Both the position numbers and the translations under genes were made by a program. Of a stretch of 36,660 nucleotides of DNA, positions 1 through 6,717 are shown piece after piece. The stretch is from a virus. Under the pieces are notes generated by a model. The model made no database searches. It had not been told where the DNA came from and worked only from the letters and a program-made list of their open reading frames with translations. The DNA lies in the IMG/VR virus record IMGVR_UViG_3300021519_000025, positions 1 through 36,660 of that record; one strand, written 5' to 3'. Within the stretch, counting starts at the first letter, position 1. The number at the start of each line of letters is the position of its first letter.

Positions 1-1
1 T

Positions 2-133
2 CCTCACTGGATTAATCATTCACTTCCAGGCTCTCCTCGCATTACAGATCTGACTCAGAGAGAGCGGAAGGAATACCTCGACGGCTATGCCTATAACGAG
101 GATAACGGCGACAAGAAGGACTATGGCTGGTAA
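2..133 (+). CDS. C-terminal fragment of an unknown protein (gene enters from the left edge)
   Basis: An open frame runs from the left edge to a TAA at 131-133 and encodes the last 43 residues of a protein. The tail is hydrophilic and rich in Asp, Asn, Lys and Tyr, with an ending of the type KKDYGW. Codon choice is GC-rich (CTC, GAC, GGC, AAC), like the next genes and unlike the AT-rich genes after about 1.4 kb. No start is visible and I recognise no family. It could be a short phage accessory protein. The frame and codon bias are the only support. Confidence 0.45.
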   Translation, partial: PHWINHSLPGSPRITDLTQRERKEYLDGYAYNEDNGDKKDYGW

Positions 134-155
134 CTAAACGAAACCGGAAATAATC

Positions 156-185
156 CTTTACATCCACTGCTCTTTATGGTAGTAT
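156..185 (+). promoter_or_regulatory. Early-type promoter, weaker match
   Basis: CTTTACA at 156-162, a 17 bp spacer and TAGTAT at 180-185. This matches the window's repeated early promoter (consensus GTGTACA-N17-TATAAT) with changes in both boxes. The expected transcription start is about 192, which is the first base of the next gene. Confidence 0.45.
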
Positions 186-191
186 GACAAT

Positions 192-551
192 ATGATGAAT
201 GATCTCCTCACTGCCCTCGACGATCTGGACGTCCAGATCGCCTCCGCAATCGAATCGAACACCGAGGAGGTGACGGCGACGGATCTTAAGCTGGATCCGC
301 GCTCTTACTATGGTTCGATGAATGTCTCTATCGATGGCATTGCTGTCGAAGGCTCTACACGGACTCTCAACTACTACGGTGGCTTCGAGTACGTCGACGA
401 TGAACATGTTCGGAAGTACGGAAGATGGACTTTCTACACTTCAGCTTCAGAGCGTGTTCGTGAGCATCTCTATCACGTGCTCTCTCCGGATGATGCGCGC
501 CAGCTCAAGGGCGAGTACGGTGATATTCGCGATGAAGAAGATATGGAATGA
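192..551 (+). CDS. Unknown acidic early phage protein
   Basis: This 119-residue protein has no recognised domain. It opens with a short leucine-rich amphipathic stretch (MMNDLLTALDDLDVQI), continues with a Tyr/Gly-rich middle (YYGG around residues 61-64), and ends in a very acidic tail (IRDEEDME). No Shine-Dalgarno sequence precedes the ATG; the putative promoter just upstream would start RNA at or next to the start codon, so the message may be leaderless. It is first in a run of small same-strand genes. Position and size suggest an early host-modifying or accessory protein, but that is inference only. Confidence 0.6.
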   Translation: MMNDLLTALDDLDVQIASAIESNTEEVTATDLKLDPRSYYGSMNVSIDGIAVEGSTRTLNYYGGFEYVDDEHVRKYGRWTFYTSASERVREHLYHVLSPDDARQLKGEYGDIRDEEDME

Positions 552-563
552 AGGTACCCTTTT

Positions 564-881
564 ATGACTAAGAGAGAATCCCTCGAGGCTGCTATCAAGC
601 TCGCGCGCAATAGTTTTAAGCTTGGATATTCGCAGGAAGATCCTGAATCATATATGCAAACGATCATTTTAGCGGCTGCAGCTCATCTAGAGACTCTTCC
701 TCGTACTAAGACGGTCGATCGTTTCCTTTTGACGTATTGGTCTTTGACATATCAATATACAGTCACTCAGCTCTTTGATGACGAAGAGCGCGCAAAGTAT
801 ATGGCTACACTCAATGGCTCAACTGCTCTTGTGCATAAGATCTCGACAGTTGAATGGATCGATCCGGAGTGTCATTCATAG
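564..881 (+). CDS. Unknown small helical phage protein
   Basis: A 105-residue protein that looks mostly alpha-helical, with an Ala/Leu-rich segment near residues 36-43 (ILAAAAHL) and an aromatic-rich stretch (LLTYWSLTYQY) near residues 54-64. It starts 12 bp after the preceding stop. Its own TAG stop (879-881) overlaps the start of the next promoter motif. No enzyme motif, signal peptide or zinc site is visible and I recognise no family. Confidence 0.6.
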   Translation: MTKRESLEAAIKLARNSFKLGYSQEDPESYMQTIILAAAAHLETLPRTKTVDRFLLTYWSLTYQYTVTQLFDDEERAKYMATLNGSTALVHKISTVEWIDPECHS

Positions 882-910
882 TGTACATCCTTCTCATTGT
901 ATGATAGAAT
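881..910 (+). promoter_or_regulatory. Early-type promoter (TAGTGTACA class)
   Basis: GTGTACA at 881-887, 17 bp spacer, TAGAAT at 905-910. The TAG just before TGTACA is the stop codon of the preceding gene. It would drive the small-gene cluster starting at 933. Confidence 0.65.
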
Positions 911-932
911 AGACTATATCATGGAGCAAAAA

Positions 933-1103
933 GTGAAGCATCTCTTCGAACTCGTTATCAAGTCTCTCAACTCTGACATCGCGTTAAAGTACAATCCGAC
1001 CATTCGCAAGTGGGAGGCTCTCTCGTCTGAGAACAAGGTTCTCGCTCGTCGTAAGAATGTCGAGGGTCTCGTCGCAGCGCTGAATGAAGCGGAGGTGGCG
1101 TAA
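933..1103 (+). CDS. Unknown 56-residue early protein (GTG start)
   Basis: I chose the GTG at 933 because GGAG at 923-926 sits 6 bp before it. The in-frame ATG at 921 would lie about 4 bases after the predicted transcription start and has no ribosome binding site. The product begins MKHLFELVIKSLNS and is basic in the middle (RRKNVEG). The TAA stop overlaps the ATG of the next gene, so the two are probably translationally coupled. No family recognised. Confidence 0.6.
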   Translation: MKHLFELVIKSLNSDIALKYNPTIRKWEALSSENKVLARRKNVEGLVAALNEAEVA

Positions 1104-1417
1104 TGGCTTTCTATACGTTCTATCAGAACAACTCAGGCGGAATTTTTTTCTCTCCAGCTCAGTACGTCATCATCGAAGCAGATTCTTTTGAAGATGCAAA
1201 CTCCATCGCGCTAGACCATGGTCTTTACTTCAATGGTGTCGAGGATAAACATGACTGTCCATGCTGTGGCGATCGTTGGCATCCTTTCTATTATGAGACT
1301 AGCCGGACTGATGTTCCGATGATCTACGGCTCGACTGATTATGTCTCGGAGCGGAGTACTCTCGTCGTCTATGCAAGCGGCGTAACTAAGCTATTCAATA
1401 GCGATGGTCTGCTATGA
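1103..1417 (+). CDS. Conserved phage protein with a CPCCGDRW metal-binding motif
   Basis: This 104-residue protein starts MAFYTFYQNNSGG and carries CPCCGDRW near residues 51-58, a compact cysteine cluster typical of a zinc site. The N-terminal aromatic stretch plus DCPCCGDRW resembles a small protein family found widely in tailed phages, mostly without known function. The ATG overlaps the preceding stop (TAATG) and its own end overlaps the next gene by 4 bp, so it belongs to a coupled operon. I assign no biochemical role. Confidence 0.75.
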   Translation: MAFYTFYQNNSGGIFFSPAQYVIIEADSFEDANSIALDHGLYFNGVEDKHDCPCCGDRWHPFYYETSRTDVPMIYGSTDYVSERSTLVVYASGVTKLFNSDGLL

Positions 1418-1575
1418 CGAATTCAATGTCTACTTTTATGTCAGCAATTGTAATAACTGCTGTATTTGTGTTTGTGTTTATTATCGTATTTGCTGCGTCA
1501 TATTACATTAGTCATTCAATTATCAATTTTACTTCTACTTCTACTCTCGAAACAAATGGAAATATTATTCGATGA
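1414..1575 (+). CDS. Small single-pass membrane protein
   Basis: This 53-residue ORF starts at an ATG overlapping the preceding stop codon (ATGA) and ends in TGA at 1573-1575, overlapping the next ATG by 4 bp. Residues 9-29 are a continuous hydrophobic stretch (Val, Ile, Phe, Ala), so it is very likely an inner-membrane peptide with a short polar tail rich in Thr and Ser. The overlaps on both sides support a real gene. Function unknown; small phage membrane peptides often affect lysis timing or superinfection, which is only a possibility here. Confidence 0.6.
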   Translation: MTNSMSTFMSAIVITAVFVFVFIIVFAASYYISHSIINFTSTSTLETNGNIIR

Positions 1576-1868
1576 CATCTCTTCTAGAAAAGATTGCGCA
1601 GGAATTATATACTTCGCGAATTATATACTTTGGTACAGATAATGAATTACTTCCAAATGATGAACGGCATGAATTTTATATGTTTCAAGCAAATACAGTT
1701 CTGAACGCAGTAGCTTCTGTTATTGAAGAACGAAAAGAAAAATGGTCGCTTGAACGCAGCGCTGCAGCTCGTTCTGATTTTGCAGCTTCGCTTAGGTTCT
1801 CTACTAAGATGGTTGAAGCTAGCGAAATTGCTACTTCTCTTCGTTCCTATGGGAAGAATATGTCATGA
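1572..1868 (+). CDS. Unknown 98-residue early protein
   Basis: It starts with ATG at 1572, overlapping the previous stop, and overlaps the following gene by 4 bp at its end. The sequence is mostly helical with charged segments (IEERKEKWSLERSAAARS near residues 51-68). No metal site, transmembrane segment or enzyme motif is visible. The unbroken ATGA-coupled series from 1414 to 2050 is the best evidence that it is translated. Confidence 0.6.
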   Translation: MTSLLEKIAQELYTSRIIYFGTDNELLPNDERHEFYMFQANTVLNAVASVIEERKEKWSLERSAAARSDFAASLRFSTKMVEASEIATSLRSYGKNMS

Positions 1869-2050
1869 ACGATTATGAAAAAGATGAATTAAACCGTCTA
1901 CGCGTACTCGAGAAAGATTATGACATTCTTTCCGAGAAAGTACGCGTACTGCGTGCTCGTGTACATGATCTAGAAGATTATATCCGTGCATCTTTTGCCG
2001 CGGCAATTGCTATGGTTGGACGCGATTCATCTTATAATTTTCGGGATTAA
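1865..2050 (+). CDS. Small coiled-coil protein
   Basis: A 61-residue protein whose residues 5-42 form a convincing coiled coil: leucine and valine recur every three or four residues among charged ones (LRVLEKDYDILSEKVRVLRA). It probably forms a dimer or trimer. It starts with an ATG overlapping the preceding stop. A GTGTACA at 1959-1965 lies inside it but has no -10 box at the right spacing. Function unknown. Confidence 0.6.
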   Translation: MNDYEKDELNRLRVLEKDYDILSEKVRVLRARVHDLEDYIRASFAAAIAMVGRDSSYNFRD

Positions 2051-2054
2051 TTTC

Positions 2055-2234
2055 ATGTTAACAACACGTTTGATTGATTATTTTGCTGAGATTGAGTCGT
2101 GTCTTATTAGTATTTCCGGAGCTCTTCGTCATCGTAAGCAACCACAAGACGTGCATTTTCATCTTGCCTTAAAAGCATGCCGCGATGGTACAGATTTAGT
2201 TAATCGCATTAATGAGGATTCGCTTCCGTCATAA
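2055..2234 (+). CDS. Unknown 59-residue protein
   Basis: I chose the ATG at 2055 (MLTTRLIDYFAEIESC) because GGGA at 2043-2046 is about 8 bp upstream; the frame is open further back, but that part overlaps the preceding gene. The product is His- and Lys-containing with no recognised motif. It is the last gene of the early cluster; about 117 bp of apparently non-coding DNA follows before the methyltransferase. Confidence 0.5.
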   Translation: MLTTRLIDYFAEIESCLISISGALRHRKQPQDVHFHLALKACRDGTDLVNRINEDSLPS

Positions 2235-2351
2235 TTAAAAACTATAGTCTCATGTTAAACACATGCATCACGCGCGATCAGCTGGTAGGGCTTGTTCAGA
2301 TCCGCTATATAGTATTAGGATAAATGATCAATAATAGATTGAGTTTAAATT

Positions 2352-2900
2352 ATGACAGTATTAAAGATTCATCTTGGTTGTGGACCTAGATATATTCCTG
2401 GTTTTTATCATATCGACATTCAACATTATCCTCATGTTGATAAAAACTGTCGAGTAGAAAATCTATACTTCCTAAAAAACGAATCAGTAGATTTAATTTA
2501 TGCTTCTCATGTTCTAGAACACTACGGCAGATTTGCCGTAAATTCAGTTTTAGAAGAATGGATTAGAGTACTTAAACCTGGTGGTGTTCTACGACTTTCT
2601 GTTCCAGATTTTGCTGCTTCGGCGCGTCTCTATACAGAAGGGAAATTTCCTGATGGTGTATACAATGTAATTGGCGCTGTAAATGGCGGCCAAAAGAATG
2701 CATATGATTTTCACAATGTCATATTTGATACACGTGATTTAACTGAACGTTTAAAGCTAACTGGATTTTCATCTGTTCGGTCATGGGACTGGAGAACAAC
2801 TGAACATGCAGCAGTCGATGATTATTCACAGGCGTATTTTCCACATATGGACAAAGAGAATGGCACTCTCATGTCACTCAATCTAGAAGGAGTAAAGTAA
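2352..2900 (+). CDS. SAM-dependent methyltransferase (COG4627-like)
   Basis: A 182-residue class I methyltransferase. Motif I is HLGCGPRYIPGF at residues 8-19, followed by the acidic ribose-binding residue in YHIDIQ. The family block VDLIYASHVLEHYGR lies near residues 46-60, followed by RVLKPGGVLRLSVPDF near residues 73-88. This pattern matches predicted methyltransferases often found in polysaccharide gene clusters. It lies 3 bp upstream of two glycosyltransferase-like genes, so all three may modify one substrate: host surface glycan, phage DNA or a virion glycoprotein. The substrate cannot be read from the sequence. Confidence 0.8.
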   Translation: MTVLKIHLGCGPRYIPGFYHIDIQHYPHVDKNCRVENLYFLKNESVDLIYASHVLEHYGRFAVNSVLEEWIRVLKPGGVLRLSVPDFAASARLYTEGKFPDGVYNVIGAVNGGQKNAYDFHNVIFDTRDLTERLKLTGFSSVRSWDWRTTEHAAVDDYSQAYFPHMDKENGTLMSLNLEGVK

Positions 2901-2903
2901 AAC

Positions 2904-4193
2904 GTGACTGATATAGTATTCATTGTAGATGGTTTTGCTTCTGACGGATCACTTATTACAGCGTTTGATAGAATCAAATTTATCTCAGATAACTGGCAAG
3001 AGAATTGTTTTTCTAAGCATAAGAATATCTTTCAACAATCAATGGGTGAGAGAGTAAAATTTATTCCGTATTCAGAGATCAAAGAATTTGATCCAGCAAT
3101 CAAGTATTTCTATTTTATGCCAATGAATGATTGGCATTGTACTGCACAAATTATGTTTAATCTACTTTCAAGGGAAATGCAGAATAGGTTTGCAGAAAAT
3201 GGAGTATCATTTTACTTTTGCCAAGATCTTGAAATGTATCCAAATCAAGATATTAATTTCTTTGCAAACTATATTGGATGGTTAAACCTTTGTAAATTTG
3301 CTCATTCTCGGCCGGAAATTTCTATCTATTTTGCAATGGCATCAAAAATTGCACCAAGATATCTATCATCGCTTACTGAAATCTTTAAAGATGCAGTAAA
3401 ATTTGTTAATTCGCCACTGCTTATTTCATTTGGTATCTCAGAACTTGAGAAGAAGAATGGAGATCTAAAAGTATTCTCAACTAATGTACGTGAACAATAC
3501 TTCTCAACCGATAAGCAAAAGATGTTCATGTCTCTTACACGCGATCCAAAGTATCATAGAATGACAATGCTTCACGGACTTCGTTATTCTGGTCTTCTAG
3601 ATGATGGTTTTGTTTCCAATCTTCTTGCTAGACCATATGATTCTAGATCAATTAAATCTAATTCACTCTATTCGCGCAGAATTCGAGCTGACATGCTTGA
3701 TAATATACCAGCCATAGCTTTGGATGATCCTGCGCGAGTATGGAATACTTCAATTGATACCGGTATCTCTGGTGATATTCCCGTACAGTTTATGGCAGCA
3801 TCATGTTATGATCTTATTCAAGAGACTGCTACTAACTATGAAGGAAATGAATTAGTTATAGATATGGCAGTTGTTACTGAGAAGACAGTTAAGAGTCTAC
3901 TCTTCGGTCGACCATTCATGATTAATGGTGGTGAAGGATGTCTTTCAGTACTTCATTCATGGGGATTTAAGACCTATCCAATGCTCTTTGACGAAAGTTA
4001 TGATACATTAGAAGATTTTGTTGATCGTCAAGAAGTAATTGTATCTAATGTTGCTAGGTGGAAAGGTAGACACTCAGAGTTTATGGCTCGAATCAAAGAA
4101 CCTGATGTAATGGCAGTCATCAACTATAATGTAGAGAGAATTCTTGCATTTCCAACTGAAGATGTAATGATCAAGGAGATTATGTCAGCATGA
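2904..4193 (+). CDS. Glycosyltransferase-like protein, paralogue 1
   Basis: A 429-residue protein with a GTG start, preceded by AGGAG about 11 bp upstream. The N-terminus (DIVFIVDGFASDGSL) and a central MFMSLTRDPKYHRM region are shared with the next gene. The C-terminal part has the order ETATNYE, then TEKTVKSLLFGRPFMINGG, then GFKTYPMLFDESYD. That is the EK...GRPF arrangement seen in GT-B glycosyltransferases of the exostosin or fucosyltransferase type and in many phage proteins of unknown specificity. The next gene starts within its stop codon. The glycosyltransferase call is a motif-level inference; donor and acceptor are unknown. Confidence 0.55.
   Translation: MTDIVFIVDGFASDGSLITAFDRIKFISDNWQENCFSKHKNIFQQSMGERVKFIPYSEIKEFDPAIKYFYFMPMNDWHCTAQIMFNLLSREMQNRFAENGVSFYFCQDLEMYPNQDINFFANYIGWLNLCKFAHSRPEISIYFAMASKIAPRYLSSLTEIFKDAVKFVNSPLLISFGISELEKKNGDLKVFSTNVREQYFSTDKQKMFMSLTRDPKYHRMTMLHGLRYSGLLDDGFVSNLLARPYDSRSIKSNSLYSRRIRADMLDNIPAIALDDPARVWNTSIDTGISGDIPVQFMAASCYDLIQETATNYEGNELVIDMAVVTEKTVKSLLFGRPFMINGGEGCLSVLHSWGFKTYPMLFDESYDTLEDFVDRQEVIVSNVARWKGRHSEFMARIKEPDVMAVINYNVERILAFPTEDVMIKEIMSA
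3771..3931 (+). repeat. Conserved DNA blocks shared with 5072-5229 (copy 1)
   Basis: Bases 3771-3842 (72 bp) and 3861-3931 (71 bp) are identical to 5072-5143 and 5159-5229 in the next gene. The short stretch between them (18 bp here, 15 bp there) and the sequences outside have clearly diverged. Confidence 0.95.
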
Positions 4194-5491
4194 GTGACAC
4201 AGATATTATATTCATTGTAGATGATTTTGCTGATGATGGATCTTTGTTAACGACATATGATCAAATCAAGACTATATCAAAGAATTGGCAAGAGAATCTC
4301 TTTACAAAACATAAAGCTATTTACCAGTCTGCTGTTGGTAATCGTGTTAAGTTTGTTAGATATGCCGATATTAAATTCTTTGATCCAACGATCAAATATT
4401 TCTATTTCATACCAATGAATGATTGGCACTGTACAGCTCAGATAGTATTTAATATACTTGATAAGAATATGCAAAAAGTATTTGCTGAGAATTCTGTATC
4501 TTTTTACTTTTGTCAAGATCTTGAGATGTATCCAAATCTCAATATTAATTTCTTCGGTAATTATCTAGGCTGGCTTAATCTCTGTAAGCAAGTTCATTCT
4601 TATTATGAAATTTCGGTTTACTTTGCAATGTGTTCGAAGATTGTTCCACGATACCTCGCAACACTAAGCAATACTTTTGCTGACATGATTCATTTTGTTA
4701 ATTCTCCAATAGAAATATTCTATGCAAAGGAAGAATTACTAAAGAAACTCCCGAATCTGCGCAATATATCTGCAACAATTAGATCTGAATATATGACTAC
4801 CAAGAAGCAAAAGATGTTTATGTCTCTTACTCGAGATTCAAAATATCATAGAATGACAATGCTTCATGGACTTAGAGCAGCAAATATTATTTCTGATGGA
4901 TTTGTTTCTAATCTTCTTCCAAGAACATATTCATCAGATAGTATTCTCTCTAAGACTTCATATGCAGGTTTTATACGAAATGATATAAATAATAATGGAT
5001 GCATCGATCGTATGATTGTTGATAATGCAGATTGGGCATATGATAACACTATCTATCCCGGTATTGCGGCCGGTGATATTCCCGTACAGTTTATGGCAGC
5101 ATCATGTTATGATCTTATTCAAGAGACTGCTACTAACTATGAATCTCCGATGGCAATTGATATGGCAGTTGTTACTGAGAAGACAGTTAAGAGTCTACTC
5201 TTCGGTCGACCATTCATGATTAATGGTGGACAGGGATCACTTGATGTTCTACGCCGTTGGGGTTTTAAAACTTACCCAATGCTTTTTGATGAAAGTTATG
5301 ATGCATGTGAGGATTTTATCGATCGGCAAGAAGTCATTACATACAATGTTTTAGATTGGTATGGAAAATATGATAAGTTCATGGAGCGCGTTGCTCAATC
5401 TGATGTACAAGATATAATTGACCATAATGTTGAACATATGCTTTCATTCCCAGTTGAGGAAATGTTAGTCAAGGAAATAGCTGTCTCATGA
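4190..5491 (+). CDS. Glycosyltransferase-like protein, paralogue 2
   Basis: A 433-residue tandem duplicate of the preceding gene; ATG overlaps the upstream stop (ATGA). It keeps all shared blocks: DIIFIVDDFADDGSL at the N-terminus, YFYFIPMNDWHCTAQI near residue 65, MFMSLTRDSKYHRM near residue 206, and TEKTVKSLLFGRPFMINGG followed by GFKTYPMLFDESYD in the C-terminal half. Most of the DNA differs at third codon positions, except for two blocks identical to paralogue 1. The pair may have different acceptor specificities, since differences concentrate in the central region (about residues 165-290). The glycosyltransferase assignment is by motif only. Confidence 0.55.
   Translation: MSDTDIIFIVDDFADDGSLLTTYDQIKTISKNWQENLFTKHKAIYQSAVGNRVKFVRYADIKFFDPTIKYFYFIPMNDWHCTAQIVFNILDKNMQKVFAENSVSFYFCQDLEMYPNLNINFFGNYLGWLNLCKQVHSYYEISVYFAMCSKIVPRYLATLSNTFADMIHFVNSPIEIFYAKEELLKKLPNLRNISATIRSEYMTTKKQKMFMSLTRDSKYHRMTMLHGLRAANIISDGFVSNLLPRTYSSDSILSKTSYAGFIRNDINNNGCIDRMIVDNADWAYDNTIYPGIAAGDIPVQFMAASCYDLIQETATNYESPMAIDMAVVTEKTVKSLLFGRPFMINGGQGSLDVLRRWGFKTYPMLFDESYDACEDFIDRQEVITYNVLDWYGKYDKFMERVAQSDVQDIIDHNVEHMLSFPVEEMLVKEIAVS
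5072..5229 (+). repeat. Conserved DNA blocks shared with 3771-3931 (copy 2)
   Basis: Two blocks of 72 and 71 bp match the upstream paralogue base for base, including synonymous positions. Confidence 0.95.
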
Positions 5492-5661
5492 TCCAGAAGC
5501 CTAAATTATTATTAGTATTAGCTATTGGTGGACTTTGTCTTTCATATCCTGCCACCATTAGCATTGAAAAAATAGTATCTGAGATTTCAGAATTCAATTT
5601 CTCTGACATGAATACAAATAGCAGTGAAGATAATAAGACCACTACTACAAAATTTTATTAG
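5488..5661 (+). CDS. Small exported or membrane-anchored protein
   Basis: A 57-residue ORF whose ATG overlaps the stop of the glycosyltransferase gene. It begins with lysines followed by a hydrophobic core (LLLVLAIGGLCLSY, residues 7-20), which reads as a signal peptide or membrane anchor. The rest is polar and rich in Ser, Asn and Thr (NTNSSEDNKTTTTKFY). There is a single Cys in the hydrophobic region but no clear lipobox. Coupling to the upstream gene supports translation. Function unknown. Confidence 0.5.
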   Translation: MIQKPKLLLVLAIGGLCLSYPATISIEKIVSEISEFNFSDMNTNSSEDNKTTTTKFY

Positions 5662-5686
5662 TCCTACATTCTAAAGTATAATTATA

Positions 5687-5716
5687 GTGTACATTCTGTC
5701 TAGAATGTTATATAAT
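5687..5716 (+). promoter_or_regulatory. Early-type promoter (TAGTGTACA class)
   Basis: GTGTACA at 5687-5693, 17 bp spacer, perfect TATAAT at 5711-5716. The triplet TAG precedes TGTACA here too, although it is not a stop codon of a gene. It drives the outer-membrane protein gene. Confidence 0.8.
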
Positions 5717-5721
5717 TAAAA

Positions 5722-5740
5722 AGGTCAGAAAAAATGACCT
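5722..5740 (+). promoter_or_regulatory. Hairpin at the 5' end of the outer-membrane protein mRNA
   Basis: AGGTCA (5722-5727) can pair with TGACCT (5735-5740) around an A-rich loop. The predicted transcription start is about 5723, so the hairpin would sit at the extreme 5' end of the RNA. Confidence 0.5.
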
Positions 5741-5774
5741 CCAATCAATCTCTTAATCACACAGGATTTTATAA

Positions 5775-6254
5775 ATGAAGAAGTATATTTTCACAGCCGC
5801 TGCTTTCGCTGTTGCTCTCGCTGGCGCTGCTTCGGCTCAAGCACAGGATGTATCAACCACTCGTTGGTTTGCTGGTCCTACTGTCGGATCGACCTGGACT
5901 CAGGGTTCGAATCTCGGTTTCAATGGTGGTTATCAGATTAACCAGTATTTTGCCATTGAAGCAAACTATGATCATGTATTCAATCAGTGGGGTAATAGCC
6001 CAATTGATCTAGCAACTGCAAATGTTACTCTTGGTTATCGAATTCCTCGTACTAAGTTGACACCCTATGCTCTTGCTGGTGGTGGTTATCAGTTTCAGTG
6101 GAATACCAATCAGGGTGTGTGGAATGTCGGAGGCGGGACAAAGATTGAACTTGCCAAGGATACCGATATGGATGTACGATATCGCTATGTCCAGGGTATG
6201 TCTAATCAGCAAAACGCAAATATTGTAACCGTCGGTGTTGCATTTAAGTTCTAG
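5775..6254 (+). CDS. Outer-membrane beta-barrel protein, phage-encoded
   Basis: A 159-residue protein with a classic signal peptide: MKK, a hydrophobic core, then ASAQAQ, with cleavage expected before D25. The mature part alternates polar and aromatic residues as in beta-strands (WFAGPTVGSTW, YFAIEANYDHVF, LTPYALAGGGYQFQW, MDVRYRYVQGM) and ends in the strand VTVGVAFKF with C-terminal Phe, the standard signal for BAM assembly. This fits a small eight-strand OmpA/Lom-type barrel. AGGA lies about 10 bp before the ATG, and the gene has its own strong promoter. It would act in the host outer membrane, perhaps masking receptors or altering the surface of the infected cell; that role is inferred. 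Confidence 0.8.
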   Translation: MKKYIFTAAAFAVALAGAASAQAQDVSTTRWFAGPTVGSTWTQGSNLGFNGGYQINQYFAIEANYDHVFNQWGNSPIDLATANVTLGYRIPRTKLTPYALAGGGYQFQWNTNQGVWNVGGGTKIELAKDTDMDVRYRYVQGMSNQQNANIVTVGVAFKF

Positions 6255-6273
6255 TTTATTCGAAGGTGCTTCA

Positions 6274-6411
6274 GTGTTTAAGCTAGCTCTATATACTCTT
6301 GGTATGGTTTTAGTAATTACTATTATCGGAATTCAATCCGGTGTTATTGTAATTACTAATACAAACAAGGTAGAATATCAGCGGCATAAGCACTGGAGCA
6401 TTGACGATTAA
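6274..6411 (+). CDS. Small membrane protein (GTG start)
   Basis: A 45-residue ORF starting at GTG 6274, with AAGG about 7 bp upstream. Residues 4-27 form one hydrophobic segment (LYTLGMVLVITIIGI and onward), followed by a short basic and polar tail with His residues (QRHKHWSIDD). It lies between the outer-membrane protein gene and the first tRNA, ending 3 bp before the tRNA. Likely a single-pass inner-membrane peptide; function unknown. Confidence 0.5.
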   Translation: MFKLALYTLGMVLVITIIGIQSGVIVITNTNKVEYQRHKHWSIDD

Positions 6412-6414
6412 TGT

Positions 6415-6491
6415 GGGCCCTTAGTTCAGTTGGTTAGAACGAGCCGCTCATAACGGTTATGTCGCAGGTTCGAGTCCTGCAGGGCCTACCA
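6415..6491 (+). tRNA. tRNA with CAT anticodon (Met or lysidine-type Ile)
   Basis: A 77-base cloverleaf with encoded CCA. Acceptor arm GGGCCCT/AGGGCCT, anticodon loop CTCATAA between AGCCG and CGGTT, T-loop TTCGAGT. CAT can be elongator Met or, after lysidine modification, Ile reading AUA; sequence alone does not settle this. Confidence 0.9.
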
Positions 6492-6495
6492 TTTT

Positions 6496-6717
6496 ATGCA
6501 AATAGATAAGAGTATAAGTAGTACATGCGCTCAATGCGGAGCCAATTGTGAATTACATGATCACTACTATGCTATAGGTTTAATGCATAAGTCGAGTAAT
6601 CATATTCATGTAATAGCACCATTATATTACGATGGAGTAAAAAATGAAGGTTATTGTTCTGCTCTTTGTGCTTCTATTTCCAAGCGGGTTTACTATGGCA
6701 CAGAGTGGAAACCATAA
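6496..6717 (+). CDS. Small cysteine-rich protein, possible zinc binder
   Basis: A 73-residue ORF 4 bp after the tRNA-CAT gene. It carries CAQCGANC near residues 11-18, a His pair (HDHYY) near residue 22, and CSALC near residues 54-58, a plausible zinc-binding set. No ribosome binding site precedes the ATG. The last 74 bp overlap the next gene in a different frame, which is unusual here and lowers confidence in one of the two starts. Function unknown. Confidence 0.45.
   Translation: MQIDKSISSTCAQCGANCELHDHYYAIGLMHKSSNHIHVIAPLYYDGVKNEGYCSALCASISKRVYYGTEWKP

Noticed and set aside
897-935. Starts at 897 or 921 for the small early gene ending at 1103
   Set aside because: 897 lies within the promoter; 921 has no ribosome binding site and would be nearly leaderless. 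GTG 933 has GGAG 6 bp upstream.
1959-1965. GTGTACA inside the coiled-coil gene
   Set aside because: The sequence 17 bp downstream (TCCGTG) is not a -10 box, and no nearby alternative fits.
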